Source: Burkholderiales bacterium C2 (lineage in GTDB: Bacteria > Pseudomonadota > Gammaproteobacteria > Burkholderiales > Burkholderiaceae_C). From it: a DNA stretch of 64,000 nt. The notes under the pieces are model-generated. The model was not told where the DNA came from. It ran no database searches and saw nothing but the letters and a program-made list of their open reading frames with translations. Made by a program: the position numbers and the translations under genes. The first letter of the stretch is position 1; each line of letters begins with the position of its first letter. Location: positions 1-64,000 of the forward strand of contig SCOI01000010.1 in assembly GCA_005503085.1 (NCBI GenBank), given 5' to 3'. This document shows, piece after piece, positions 36,859 through 45,873 of the stretch.

Positions 36859-38384
36859 GGGGCGTCGGTGCGCATCGTGCCCTGGCGCAGATAGCGCGTG
36901 TGCCAGGCAAAGGCCTCATCCAGCAGATGCGGTGTGTGCAGGCCCGGAGCACCGGCGCGAGCGCGCGCCACATAGTCGCGCAGCGCGGGACGGTAGTCGG
37001 GATGGGCGCAGCGCTCGATCACGAGGGTCGCCCGCTCCTTGGGCGACAGGCCGCGCAGATCGGCCAGGCCGTGCTCGGTGACGATGATCTGCACATCGTG
37101 CTCGGTGTGGTCCACATGCGAGACCATGGGCACGATGCAGGAGATTGCGCCGTCCTTGGCGGTGGACGGCGTCATGAAGATGGACAGATAGGCGTTGCGG
37201 GCAAAGTCGCCCGAGCCGCCGATGCCGTTCATGATGCTGCTGCCCATGATGTGGGTGGAGTTGACATTGCCGTAGATGTCGGCTTCTATCATCGCGTTCA
37301 TCGCGATCAGGCCCAGACGCCGTATCAGCTCGGGGTGATTGCTGATCTCCTGCGGACGCAGGAGGATGCGCGAGCGGTAGAACTCGATATGGGCTTCAAA
37401 CTCGGCCGCTGCGGCCGGGCTCAGCGACAACGCGGTGGCCGAGGCAAAGCTCAGCTTGCCCGAGCGCAGCATTGCCAGCATGCCGTCCTGCAGCACCTCG
37501 GTATAGGCCGTCAGTCCCTCGAACGGCCCCGCGTTGAGCCCGTCCAGCACCGCATTGGCGATATTGCCGACGCCCGATTGCAGCGGCAGCAGGGCCGGCG
37601 TCAGCCGCCCGCGCTGGACCTCCTGCTGCAGGAACTCGATCAGATGGCCGGCGATCGAGCGCGAGACCGCATCGGGCTCGGCGAAGACGCTGTTGCGGTC
37701 GCCCTGCCCGGTCTCGACCACGGCCACCACCTTGCTCAGATCGCAGCGCAACCAGGGCTCGCCGATGCGGTCGCTGACCTGGGTCAGCGGGATCGGCACC
37801 CGGTGCGGCGGCCGCTCGGTGCCGTAATAGATGTCGTGCATGCCCTCCAGCGCGGCCGGCTGGCGGTGGTTGACCTCGAGGATGATCTTGTCGGCCTGGT
37901 CCAGCCAGGTCTTGTTATTGCCCACCGATGTGGACGGGATCAAGCGGCCGTCCGGCAGGATGCCGGCCACTTCGATCACCGCGACGTCCAGCTTGCCGAA
38001 GAAGCCGAACCAGACGTACTGGGCCACATGACTCAGATGGATGTCGGTGTACTCCATCTCGCCGGCATTGATGCGCTTGCGGCTGGTCGGGTCGGACTGG
38101 TAGGGCAGGCGCATCTCGACGCCGTTGACCTTGGCCAGCGCGCCATCGAGCTCGGGCGCGGTCGAAGCGCCGGTCCACAGGCCGATGCGGAACTCCCGCC
38201 CGGCCGCGTTCTCGGCGGCAATGCGCGCGGCCAGCGCCTGCGGCACGGCCTTGGGGTAGCCGGCACCGGTGAAGCCGCTCATGCCCACATGGGCACCGGC
38301 CGGTATCAGCGCGGCGGCGGCCTCGGCCGACATCAGGCGCTGTAGCAGCAGCGGGTTCTGGATACGAGAGACAGACAAAGGCAT
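36855..38384 (-). CDS. Acetyl-CoA hydrolase/transferase family protein (succinate:acetate CoA-transferase type)
   Basis: Cytoplasmic class I CoA-transferase of 509 residues. Family motifs: GMSGFTGAGYPKAVP (N-terminal fold), PLQSGVGNIANAVLDGL, the catalytic-Glu segment YTEVLQDGM, and NGIGGSGDFARNAYLS with GLADLRGLSP near the end. Relatives move CoA between succinate and acetate or hydrolyse acetyl-CoA; the AarC-like sequence favours transfer. The ATG at 38382-38384 is preferred to a TTG three codons upstream; neither has a clear SD. It overlaps the bestrophin gene. Confidence 0.9.
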   Translation of the reverse strand: MPLSVSRIQNPLLLQRLMSAEAAAALIPAGAHVGMSGFTGAGYPKAVPQALAARIAAENAAGREFRIGLWTGASTAPELDGALAKVNGVEMRLPYQSDPTSRKRINAGEMEYTDIHLSHVAQYVWFGFFGKLDVAVIEVAGILPDGRLIPSTSVGNNKTWLDQADKIILEVNHRQPAALEGMHDIYYGTERPPHRVPIPLTQVSDRIGEPWLRCDLSKVVAVVETGQGDRNSVFAEPDAVSRSIAGHLIEFLQQEVQRGRLTPALLPLQSGVGNIANAVLDGLNAGPFEGLTAYTEVLQDGMLAMLRSGKLSFASATALSLSPAAAAEFEAHIEFYRSRILLRPQEISNHPELIRRLGLIAMNAMIEADIYGNVNSTHIMGSSIMNGIGGSGDFARNAYLSIFMTPSTAKDGAISCIVPMVSHVDHTEHDVQIIVTEHGLADLRGLSPKERATLVIERCAHPDYRPALRDYVARARAGAPGLHTPHLLDEAFAWHTRYLRQGTMRTDAP

Positions 38385-38468
38385 GGAGGACAATCGGGCA
38401 GCGGCGGCAATGCCGCGCAGCTTAGCCCAATCCCAGGGTTAACACTGATTTTCCTGGCAATCCTCGCG

Positions 38469-39527
38469 ATGCGCATTCAAGACATTCAACACCGCCTGCA
38501 CACCCTGGGCGCCAAGCCGCCTCATGTGCAGCGGCTGCTGCGGCACTGGGTGCAGGCCCTGCCACTGGACCAGGGCCGGCGCGCCATCGAGGACTTCCTG
38601 CCGCTGACGGTGCGCGAGGCCCTGCCGGCGCTGATGGCTGAGTTGCAGGGCTTGGCCAGGCTGCGCTCCAGCCACCCCGGCGAGGACGGCTCGGCCCGGC
38701 TGCTGGTCGATCTCGTCGATGGCCAGATGGTCGAGAGCGTGCTGCTGCCGCGCGACGGACTCTGTGTGTCCTCCCAGGTCGGCTGCGCGGTCGGTTGCCA
38801 GTTCTGCATGACCGGGCGCGACGGGCTGGTGCGCCAGGTGACGAGCGGCGAGATCGTCGCCCAGGTGGCACTGGCGCGCACGCTGCGACCGGTCAAGAAG
38901 GTGGTGTTCATGGGCATGGGTGAGCCGGCACACAACCTCGACAACGTCATCGAAGCGATCGAGCTGCTGGGCACGGCCGGCAATATCGGCCACAAGAACC
39001 TGGTGTTCTCGACCGTCGGCGACCCGCGCGTGTTCGAGCGCCTGCTCGAATGCTCGGTCAAGCCGGCGCTGGCGCTGAGCCTGCACACCAGCAAAGCCGC
39101 GCTGCGTGAACAGTTGCTGCCGCGCGCGCCGCGGCTGACGCCACAGCAACTGGTCGAGGCCGGCGAAGCCTATGCCCGCGCCAGCGGCTATCCGATCCAG
39201 TACCAATGGACCCTGCTGGACGGCATCAACGACGGCGAGGACGAGCTGGACGGCATCGTCGCGCTGCTGAAGGGCAAGTTCGGCCTGCTGAACATGATTC
39301 CCTACAACAGCGTGCCCGAGCTGCCCTTCACCCGCCCCAGCTGGGACAAGGCCCGGGACATCGCCCGGCGCCTGCATCAGCGCGGCGTGCTGACCAAATT
39401 GCGCGATTCGGCCGGCCAGGATGTCGACGGCGGCTGCGGCCAGCTGCGCGCGCGCGCCGAGGCGCCCATCAAACTGCCGGGCCGCAAGATCGCGATCCAG
39501 CCTGCCGATAAAATCGCCAACCAATAA
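38469..39527 (+). CDS. RlmN/Cfr-family radical-SAM RNA methyltransferase
   Basis: Radical SAM enzyme (352 residues) of the family that methylates C2 of adenosine in rRNA/tRNA. The [4Fe-4S] ligands are Cys106, Cys110 and Cys113 (CAVGCQFC); Cys99 (GLCVSSQ) and Cys323 (GGCGQL) match the two catalytic cysteines of RlmN. It has GMGEP and SLHTSK motifs. It is shorter than E. coli RlmN (384) and has a MTGRDG variant after the cluster. It is followed by glnS, not by the usual rlmN neighbours, so it is probably a paralogue of the housekeeping RlmN. Confidence 0.85.
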   Translation: MRIQDIQHRLHTLGAKPPHVQRLLRHWVQALPLDQGRRAIEDFLPLTVREALPALMAELQGLARLRSSHPGEDGSARLLVDLVDGQMVESVLLPRDGLCVSSQVGCAVGCQFCMTGRDGLVRQVTSGEIVAQVALARTLRPVKKVVFMGMGEPAHNLDNVIEAIELLGTAGNIGHKNLVFSTVGDPRVFERLLECSVKPALALSLHTSKAALREQLLPRAPRLTPQQLVEAGEAYARASGYPIQYQWTLLDGINDGEDELDGIVALLKGKFGLLNMIPYNSVPELPFTRPSWDKARDIARRLHQRGVLTKLRDSAGQDVDGGCGQLRARAEAPIKLPGRKIAIQPADKIANQ

Positions 39528-39561
39528 CACCAACCCCGACAGCACCAACCGCTGCCCCCCG

Positions 39562-41364
39562 ATGTCCCACCCGACGAACGACGAAGCCCAAAAACCCCAT
39601 AACTTCCTGCGCGCCATCATCGAGCGCGATCTCGAAGGCCAGGGGCAGCTGCAGGGCGAGCGCCGTTTTGCCGGCAGCCCGGGCGATGCCCAGCACCACG
39701 GCGCCGGCCCGCTGGACCCGGCCAAGATCCGCACCCGCTTCCCGCCCGAGCCCAACGGCTATCTGCACGTCGGCCATGCCAAGGCCATCTGCCTGAATTT
39801 CGGTCTGGCGCGCGACTATGGCGGCATCTGCCATCTGCGCTTCGACGACACCAACCCGGAGAAGGAAGAGCAGGAATACGTCGACGCGATCAAGGAGATG
39901 GTGGCCTGGCTGGGCTGGAGCTGGGATGCCGAGTCCGAGGGCAAGACCACCTCGCACCTGTTCTACGCCAGCAACTACTTCGACTTCATGTACCGCGCGG
40001 CCGAGCACCTGATCACGGCCGGCGACGCCTATGTCGACGAGCAGACGCCGGAGCAGATGCGTGCGAACCGCGGCGACTTCACCACGCCCGGCACCAACAG
40101 CCCCTTCCGCGAGCGCTCGCCGGCAGAAAACCTGGCGCGCTTCCGCGAGATGCGTGACGGCAAACACCCGGACGGGGCTATGGTGCTGCGCGCCAAGATC
40201 GATATGGCCTCGCCCAATATCAATCTGCGCGACCCGGCGCTGTACCGCATCCGCCGCGCCACCCACCACAACACCGGCGACACCTGGTGCATCTACCCGA
40301 TGTACACCTACGCCCACCCGATCGAGGACGCGCTGGAGCGCATCACCCACTCGATCTGCACGCTGGAGTTCGAGGATCAGCGCCCCTTCTACGACTGGCT
40401 GCTCGAGCACCTGGCCGATGGCGGCATGCTGGCCCGTCCCCTGCCCCGCCAGTACGAGTTCGGCCGCCTGAACCTCAGCTATGTGGTCACCAGCAAGCGC
40501 AAGCTGCGCCAGCTGGTCGAGGAAGGCCATGTGACCGGCTGGGACGACCCCCGCATGCCGACCCTGGTGGGCATGCGCCGACGCGGCTACACGCCCGAGA
40601 GCATCCGCGCGATGGTGGACGGCTCCGGCACCACCAAGACCAATAGCTGGCTGGACTACTCGGTGCTGGACGGCTATCTGCGCGCCGATCTGGAAGGCAA
40701 GGCAGCGCGCGCCAGCGTGGTGCTGGAGCCGCTCAAGCTGAAGCTGACCAACTTCGCCGAGATCTTCGGCTCGCTGGAACACCGTGAGCCTTGCCACGCC
40801 CCGGCCCACCCGCATCTGCCCGAGCTGGGCCAGCGCGACTTCACCTTCGGCCCCGAGCTGTGGGTCGAGCGCGAGGACTTCATGGAGGTGCCCAGCAAGG
40901 GCTACCACCGCCTGTTCCCGGGCAACAAGACGCGGCTCAAGTACGGCTATGTGGTCGAGTGCACGGGCTGCGAGAAAGATGCGGACGGCAATATCACCGC
41001 AGTGCTGGCCAGCATCGTGCCCGACACCAAGAGCGGCACGCCGGGCGCCGATGCGATCAAGGTCAAGGGCGTGATCACCTGGGTCGGCGCCCACGAGGCC
41101 GTTGCGGCCGAGGTGCGGCTGTACGACCGCCTGTTCACCGTGCCGCAGCCGGGCGCGGGCGATATCGACTTCATCACCGAGATCAACCCGAACAGCTGCA
41201 AGATCGTCCAGGCCTATCTGGAGCCCTCACTGGCCGCAGTGCCGGCCGGCACCCACTTCCAGTTCGAGCGCCACGGCTACTTCATCGCCGACTCGGTCGA
41301 CCACCAAGCCGGCAAGCCGGTCTTCAACAAGGTCACCGGGCTGCGGGACGGCTGGGGCAAGTAA
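39562..41364 (+). CDS. glnS: Glutaminyl-tRNA synthetase
   Basis: Class I aminoacyl-tRNA synthetase (600 residues) charging tRNA-Gln. The HIGH motif appears as HVGH in PPEPNGYLHVGHAKAI and the KMSKS equivalent as VTSKRKL; the active-site RFDDTNPEKEEQEYVDAI segment is typical. The C-terminal two anticodon-binding barrels (VLEPLKLKLTN..., ITEINPNSCKIVQAYLEPSL) are intact. The frame is open upstream, but the ATG at 39562 gives the expected N-terminus (HNFLRAIIERDL). Its end overlaps the small convergent gene by 32 bases. Confidence 0.97.
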   Translation: MSHPTNDEAQKPHNFLRAIIERDLEGQGQLQGERRFAGSPGDAQHHGAGPLDPAKIRTRFPPEPNGYLHVGHAKAICLNFGLARDYGGICHLRFDDTNPEKEEQEYVDAIKEMVAWLGWSWDAESEGKTTSHLFYASNYFDFMYRAAEHLITAGDAYVDEQTPEQMRANRGDFTTPGTNSPFRERSPAENLARFREMRDGKHPDGAMVLRAKIDMASPNINLRDPALYRIRRATHHNTGDTWCIYPMYTYAHPIEDALERITHSICTLEFEDQRPFYDWLLEHLADGGMLARPLPRQYEFGRLNLSYVVTSKRKLRQLVEEGHVTGWDDPRMPTLVGMRRRGYTPESIRAMVDGSGTTKTNSWLDYSVLDGYLRADLEGKAARASVVLEPLKLKLTNFAEIFGSLEHREPCHAPAHPHLPELGQRDFTFGPELWVEREDFMEVPSKGYHRLFPGNKTRLKYGYVVECTGCEKDADGNITAVLASIVPDTKSGTPGADAIKVKGVITWVGAHEAVAAEVRLYDRLFTVPQPGAGDIDFITEINPNSCKIVQAYLEPSLAAVPAGTHFQFERHGYFIADSVDHQAGKPVFNKVTGLRDGWGK

Positions 41365-41557
41365 GAAGCACGGCGGGCGTCGCGTACTCCCGCCCGATCA
41401 CGGTGCGGGCAAACAGATAGTTGGTCAGCGCCCGCGGGCTCAGCTGGTCCAGCGCCACATTGCCGCGCTCATCGCAGGGAAAGGCCAAGGCCTTGCCGGT
41501 GTCGAACAGAGACTGAAAGCGCAGTTCGCAAGGGCTGGCCGAAGCGGTTTGATCCAT
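41333..41557 (-). CDS. Conserved small hypothetical protein
   Basis: A 74-residue protein with GGAG 7 bases before its ATG (41555-41557). Core sequence: LRFQSLFDTGKALAFPCDERGNV, then LSPRALTNYLFARTVIGREYATPAV. I recall very similar short proteins in other Burkholderiales genomes, so it is probably a real gene, but no function is known. Its last 32 bases overlap the 3' end of glnS in the opposite direction. A spurious-looking open extension to 41701 is not included. Confidence 0.65.
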   Translation of the reverse strand: MDQTASASPCELRFQSLFDTGKALAFPCDERGNVALDQLSPRALTNYLFARTVIGREYATPAVLLTCPSRPAAR

Positions 41558-41697
41558 GAGCCGACTCCTGATGCAATGGGTAGATGGCTCAAGCCTAGGC
41601 GCCGTGCACCGCAGCGCCCGTGCATAGTGCGCAATCCGGCGCCGCAGCCCGCGCAAGCGGGGGGCCAGGCGCCATGATTTCACACCAGCGCGCCCTT

Positions 41698-42291
41698 TCA
41701 ACCTTTCAGCTGAGCCCCACGGGCCAGGGTTTCAACGCGTGCCTGGTAGCGCGGGAAGAACACCAGACGCGGCGCGCTGTAATGAATCACAAACAGCTCG
41801 CCATTGCGTACTGCACCATAGGCCAGGCCGCGCATCGGCACATCGTCGATCTTGCGGTTCAGCGAGTACTCGAAGCGAAAGCCCTTTGCGCCCAGGAACT
41901 CAGTCGGCTCCAGCTTGTCGAGCTGGAAGCTCGAGCCATCGCGGGTCAGCATGGCCTGGTAGAGCGCCACCACATCGGCCGGCTGCATCGAGGCCTTGAA
42001 GTTCAGCGGCTTTTGGCTCTTGGCCTCATCGGGTAGCTTGGCAATCGCCTGGCCATCCTTGATGCCCACATAGAACTGCAAGGCGTCGATGGTCACGCCC
42101 TCGACGGTCCAGGTCGGTGTGTCATTGCCGAAGCCCCGTTCAAACTGGTTCCAGGCGGTGTCCAGCTTCAGCGCCAGTCGGTTGCCGACCAGTGCGTCAC
42201 CGGTCGCCACCTTGCTGACGGCCGCGCAGCCCGACAGCAGCAGCACCAGGGTCGCGGCGGCCAGCAGGCCGGACAGATTCTTGTTCTTCAT
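41698..42291 (-). CDS. Putative lipoprotein
   Basis: Protein of 197 residues with a lipoprotein signal (MKNKNLSGLLAAATLVLLLSGC, cleavage before Cys22). The mature part contains TPTWTVEGVTIDALQFYVGIKDG and ends with FFPRYQARVETLARGAQLKG. I do not recognise a named family. It is the last gene of a three-gene minus-strand operon, 14 bases after the M48 protease gene, which suggests a shared role in the cell envelope. Confidence 0.75.
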   Translation of the reverse strand: MKNKNLSGLLAAATLVLLLSGCAAVSKVATGDALVGNRLALKLDTAWNQFERGFGNDTPTWTVEGVTIDALQFYVGIKDGQAIAKLPDEAKSQKPLNFKASMQPADVVALYQAMLTRDGSSFQLDKLEPTEFLGAKGFRFEYSLNRKIDDVPMRGLAYGAVRNGELFVIHYSAPRLVFFPRYQARVETLARGAQLKG

Positions 42292-42305
42292 CACAGAAAA
42301 CTCCC

Positions 42306-43433
42306 TCACAGAAAACTCTTGATTAAGGCCGCATCGGCGGCCTCAGGGGCTAGTTCGACATAGCGGCCAAAGGCCTGACGGGCTCGATCCGGCTGCTCGC
42401 GGCCCTGGTACAGATAGCCCAGGGCGCGGTGCAACTGCGCCGGCTCCTGGCCCAGTTGCAGGGCCTGCTCAAAGTCCTGCAGCGCACGGTCACCGTCATC
42501 GCCGGCAGCGCGCTGGCGGCGCGTCTCGCCACGGAAATACAGCAGGTCGCTGCGCTGCGGCGAGCGTGCGATCAGCCGGTCCAGCAACACCAGGGTTTCG
42601 CCGTGCTGGCCGCGTCGCAGCTCGTCTTCGAGCATCATCTGCTGCAGGCCAGCTAGGCGGCCGCTCAGCTCGGCGGCGCCGACGAAACCGCCGCTATCGG
42701 CCGCCGCCAGCTGGGCCAGCGTGGCGCTGCGCTCGTCGGACGGCGGATGGGTCGCGAACATCGGGCTGGACTTGGCCGGCTCATGGGCGGCGGCGGCCTC
42801 AGCGCGCAGATGATCCCAGACCTTGCTGGCCTCGCGGGTGTCATAGCCGGCCTTGCGCATCAGCTCCAGACCGATGCGATCCGCCTCGCGCTCCTGGTCT
42901 CGCGAGAAGCCGAAGGCGCCGGCCAGCGAGGCCATCTGCCCGACCAGGCCCACCACGCCGAACATACCCATGAACATGCCGAAGGCGCTGCGCGCCTTGA
43001 CATCGCGCAGGCGCTCCAAGGTATGGCGCTGCATATAGTGGCCGATCTCATGGCCGATCACCGCCGCCAGCTGGGCCTCGTTGTCGACCCGCAGCAGCAG
43101 GCCGCTCCAGATCTGCATCATGCCGTTGGGCGCCATGCTGGCATTGAAGAAAGGGGTGCGCACCGGGTAGACGCGCACATCGGCGCAATGCTCGCCGCCG
43201 AGCTTGCAGGCCATGTCCTGCAGATAGTCGCGCAGCGGCGCATCGCGCAGCATGAAGGGGCTGCGGCGCAGCCGGGTCTCCTCGCGGTCCATCATGGCCC
43301 AGAGCCCGCCCTCGTCGCTGCCGGGCTCGGGTTTGCTGAAGCGCGAAGGCGCCAACCAGGCACTGCCCTGGGCCTGAGCGGCGCAGTGCGCGCAGCCGGC
43401 GCCCAGGGCCGCCAAAAGGCTGCGGCGCCTCAT
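42306..43433 (-). CDS. M48 family metalloprotease with TPR tail (BepA-like)
   Basis: Exported zinc protease of 375 residues. An N-terminal signal-like segment (RRRSLLAALGAGCAHCAAQAQG) is followed by the M48 domain with HEIGH at 128-132 and the third ligand region EREAD at 181-185; a C-terminal TPR region (about 270-370) follows. This order resembles BepA/LoiP-type envelope proteases that check outer-membrane proteins. Its start overlaps the upstream gene in ATGA. A Cys at 14 and 17 could indicate lipidation but no proper lipobox is seen. Confidence 0.87.
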   Translation of the reverse strand: MRRRSLLAALGAGCAHCAAQAQGSAWLAPSRFSKPEPGSDEGGLWAMMDREETRLRRSPFMLRDAPLRDYLQDMACKLGGEHCADVRVYPVRTPFFNASMAPNGMMQIWSGLLLRVDNEAQLAAVIGHEIGHYMQRHTLERLRDVKARSAFGMFMGMFGVVGLVGQMASLAGAFGFSRDQEREADRIGLELMRKAGYDTREASKVWDHLRAEAAAAHEPAKSSPMFATHPPSDERSATLAQLAAADSGGFVGAAELSGRLAGLQQMMLEDELRRGQHGETLVLLDRLIARSPQRSDLLYFRGETRRQRAAGDDGDRALQDFEQALQLGQEPAQLHRALGYLYQGREQPDRARQAFGRYVELAPEAADAALIKSFL

Positions 43434-44143
43434 TGCACCTTGGGGAAGCCGGCCAGCAAGGCCTCGATCGACTCGGTCGCCGACTCCGCCTCACGCAAGT
43501 CCCCGCTGGCACGCGCCAGACGGTTGAACCACATCACTTGGCCGCTGTTCAGATCCACCAGCGAGGCATAGCCGGTCTGCACACCGCCGGTCAGACCGAT
43601 ACCCAGGATGGCCAGACCGACCATCGCCATCTTGCGCTCGGCGCTGGCATAGCTGTCGCGCACCCAGACAAAGAGGCCGTACTGCGCGCCGGTCTTGGCC
43701 TGCAACTGCTTCATCGCGTCGCCAAAGCTCCAGTCCAGCTTGCCGTCCTTGGTCGGCAGCGCCCAGCCACCACCCATCGAGTGATGCAGGGCGATGGATC
43801 GTGCCACCGCCGCATGCAGGGCGATCGGCTCGGCGAACTCATCGGCGGCCGCCTCGCTCATCGGCTCGGCGCTGAAGCCGAGCTTGGTCGACTTGGCGGC
43901 CAGCGCGGTTTTCATGTGCCCGTGGGCGGCGGTCGTCCAGTCAGCCCGGGGCTCGTTGACCCCACCGGCCGACATTGAGAACAGCTCGACATCGACAGGC
44001 ATCACTACCACCTTGGCGGCCTTGGCCAGTTGCGTGAAGCCCGGCGCCAGATTGGCGTTCTGTGCCAGCACGGCGCCCGAACTCACGGCCAGACCGATGG
44101 CCAGACCGGCCGCGGCCAGCACCGACTTGATGTCATTCCTCAT
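43430..44143 (-). CDS. Exported protein of unknown function
   Basis: Protein of 237 residues starting at the ATG 44141-44143, which has a good SD (GGGAGGG). The signal peptide MRNDIKSVLAAAGLAIGLAV ends at about AVLAQ. The mature part has VVVMPVDVELFSMSAGGVNEPRADWT and GYASLVDLNSGQVMWFNRL, which recalls lipoprotein-like proteins that report 'product' or stress values (GNA1162-like), but the match is weak. First gene of the operon with the M48 protease and the lipoprotein. The 156-base gap upstream holds a TGTAACAGC element (44227-44235) also present in the ompR leader. Confidence 0.7.
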   Translation of the reverse strand: MRNDIKSVLAAAGLAIGLAVSSGAVLAQNANLAPGFTQLAKAAKVVVMPVDVELFSMSAGGVNEPRADWTTAAHGHMKTALAAKSTKLGFSAEPMSEAAADEFAEPIALHAAVARSIALHHSMGGGWALPTKDGKLDWSFGDAMKQLQAKTGAQYGLFVWVRDSYASAERKMAMVGLAILGIGLTGGVQTGYASLVDLNSGQVMWFNRLARASGDLREAESATESIEALLAGFPKVQ

Positions 44144-44299
44144 TACAAACCCTCCCACTGATAACGTCGACAAGCGCCGGCGCTCTGGAGGCACCGGGCG
44201 ATTTTTCAGATCTCACGGCGCGGGAATGTAACAGCTGGTCAGGGGCTCGTCCCTATGGTCGACCCTGCCCCACCCATCAGGGGGATAGACCGGCGACGC

Positions 44300-45721
<1,422 letters not shown>

Positions 45722-45743
45722 CGACCGATTATCCCCTGCCCGA

Positions 45744-45780
45744 CTGTCCGCCGGCCGTCCGGACAGCTGTCCGCGGACAC
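45744..45780 (+). promoter_or_regulatory. Clustered CTGTCCG/CGGACAG repeats, candidate enhancer (UAS)
   Basis: Four heptamers in 37 bases: CTGTCCG (45744-45750), CGGACAG (45760-45766), CTGTCCG (45767-45773) and CGGACAC (45774-45780). They form two inverted repeats, the second giving the perfect palindrome TGTCCGCGGACA (45768-45779). The cluster is centred about 110 bases before the predicted sigma-54 transcription start, the usual place for an NtrC-type activator. The likely binder is the regulator at 51799-53130. Confidence 0.7.
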
Positions 45781-45804
45781 CGAAGCTGCCAACACCCCGC
45801 GCAT

Positions 45805-45817
45805 TAAGTCATTGATT
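45805..45817 (-). promoter_or_regulatory. IHF-consensus site
   Basis: Read on the minus strand this is AATCAATGACTTA, a full match to the IHF consensus WATCAANNNNTTR, in a locally A/T-rich stretch that stands out from its surroundings. It lies between the enhancer-like repeats and the -24/-12 promoter, exactly where IHF bends DNA at sigma-54 promoters. Confidence 0.65.
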
Positions 45818-45845
45818 TTCAATAATTTTCCCGTCCACTGGGGGC

Positions 45846-45861
45846 AGGCACGGGCTTTGCG
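45846..45861 (+). promoter_or_regulatory. Sigma-54 (-24/-12) promoter of the efflux operon
   Basis: AGGCACG-GGCT-TTGCG fits TGGCACG-N4-TTGCA at 10 of 12 positions, with GG (45847-45848) and GC (45859-45860) exactly 10 bases apart. C(-12) at 45860 predicts transcription from about 45872, two bases before the adaptor ATG, which implies a leaderless or nearly leaderless mRNA. Confidence 0.75.
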
Positions 45862-45873
45862 ATCAACAGCGGC

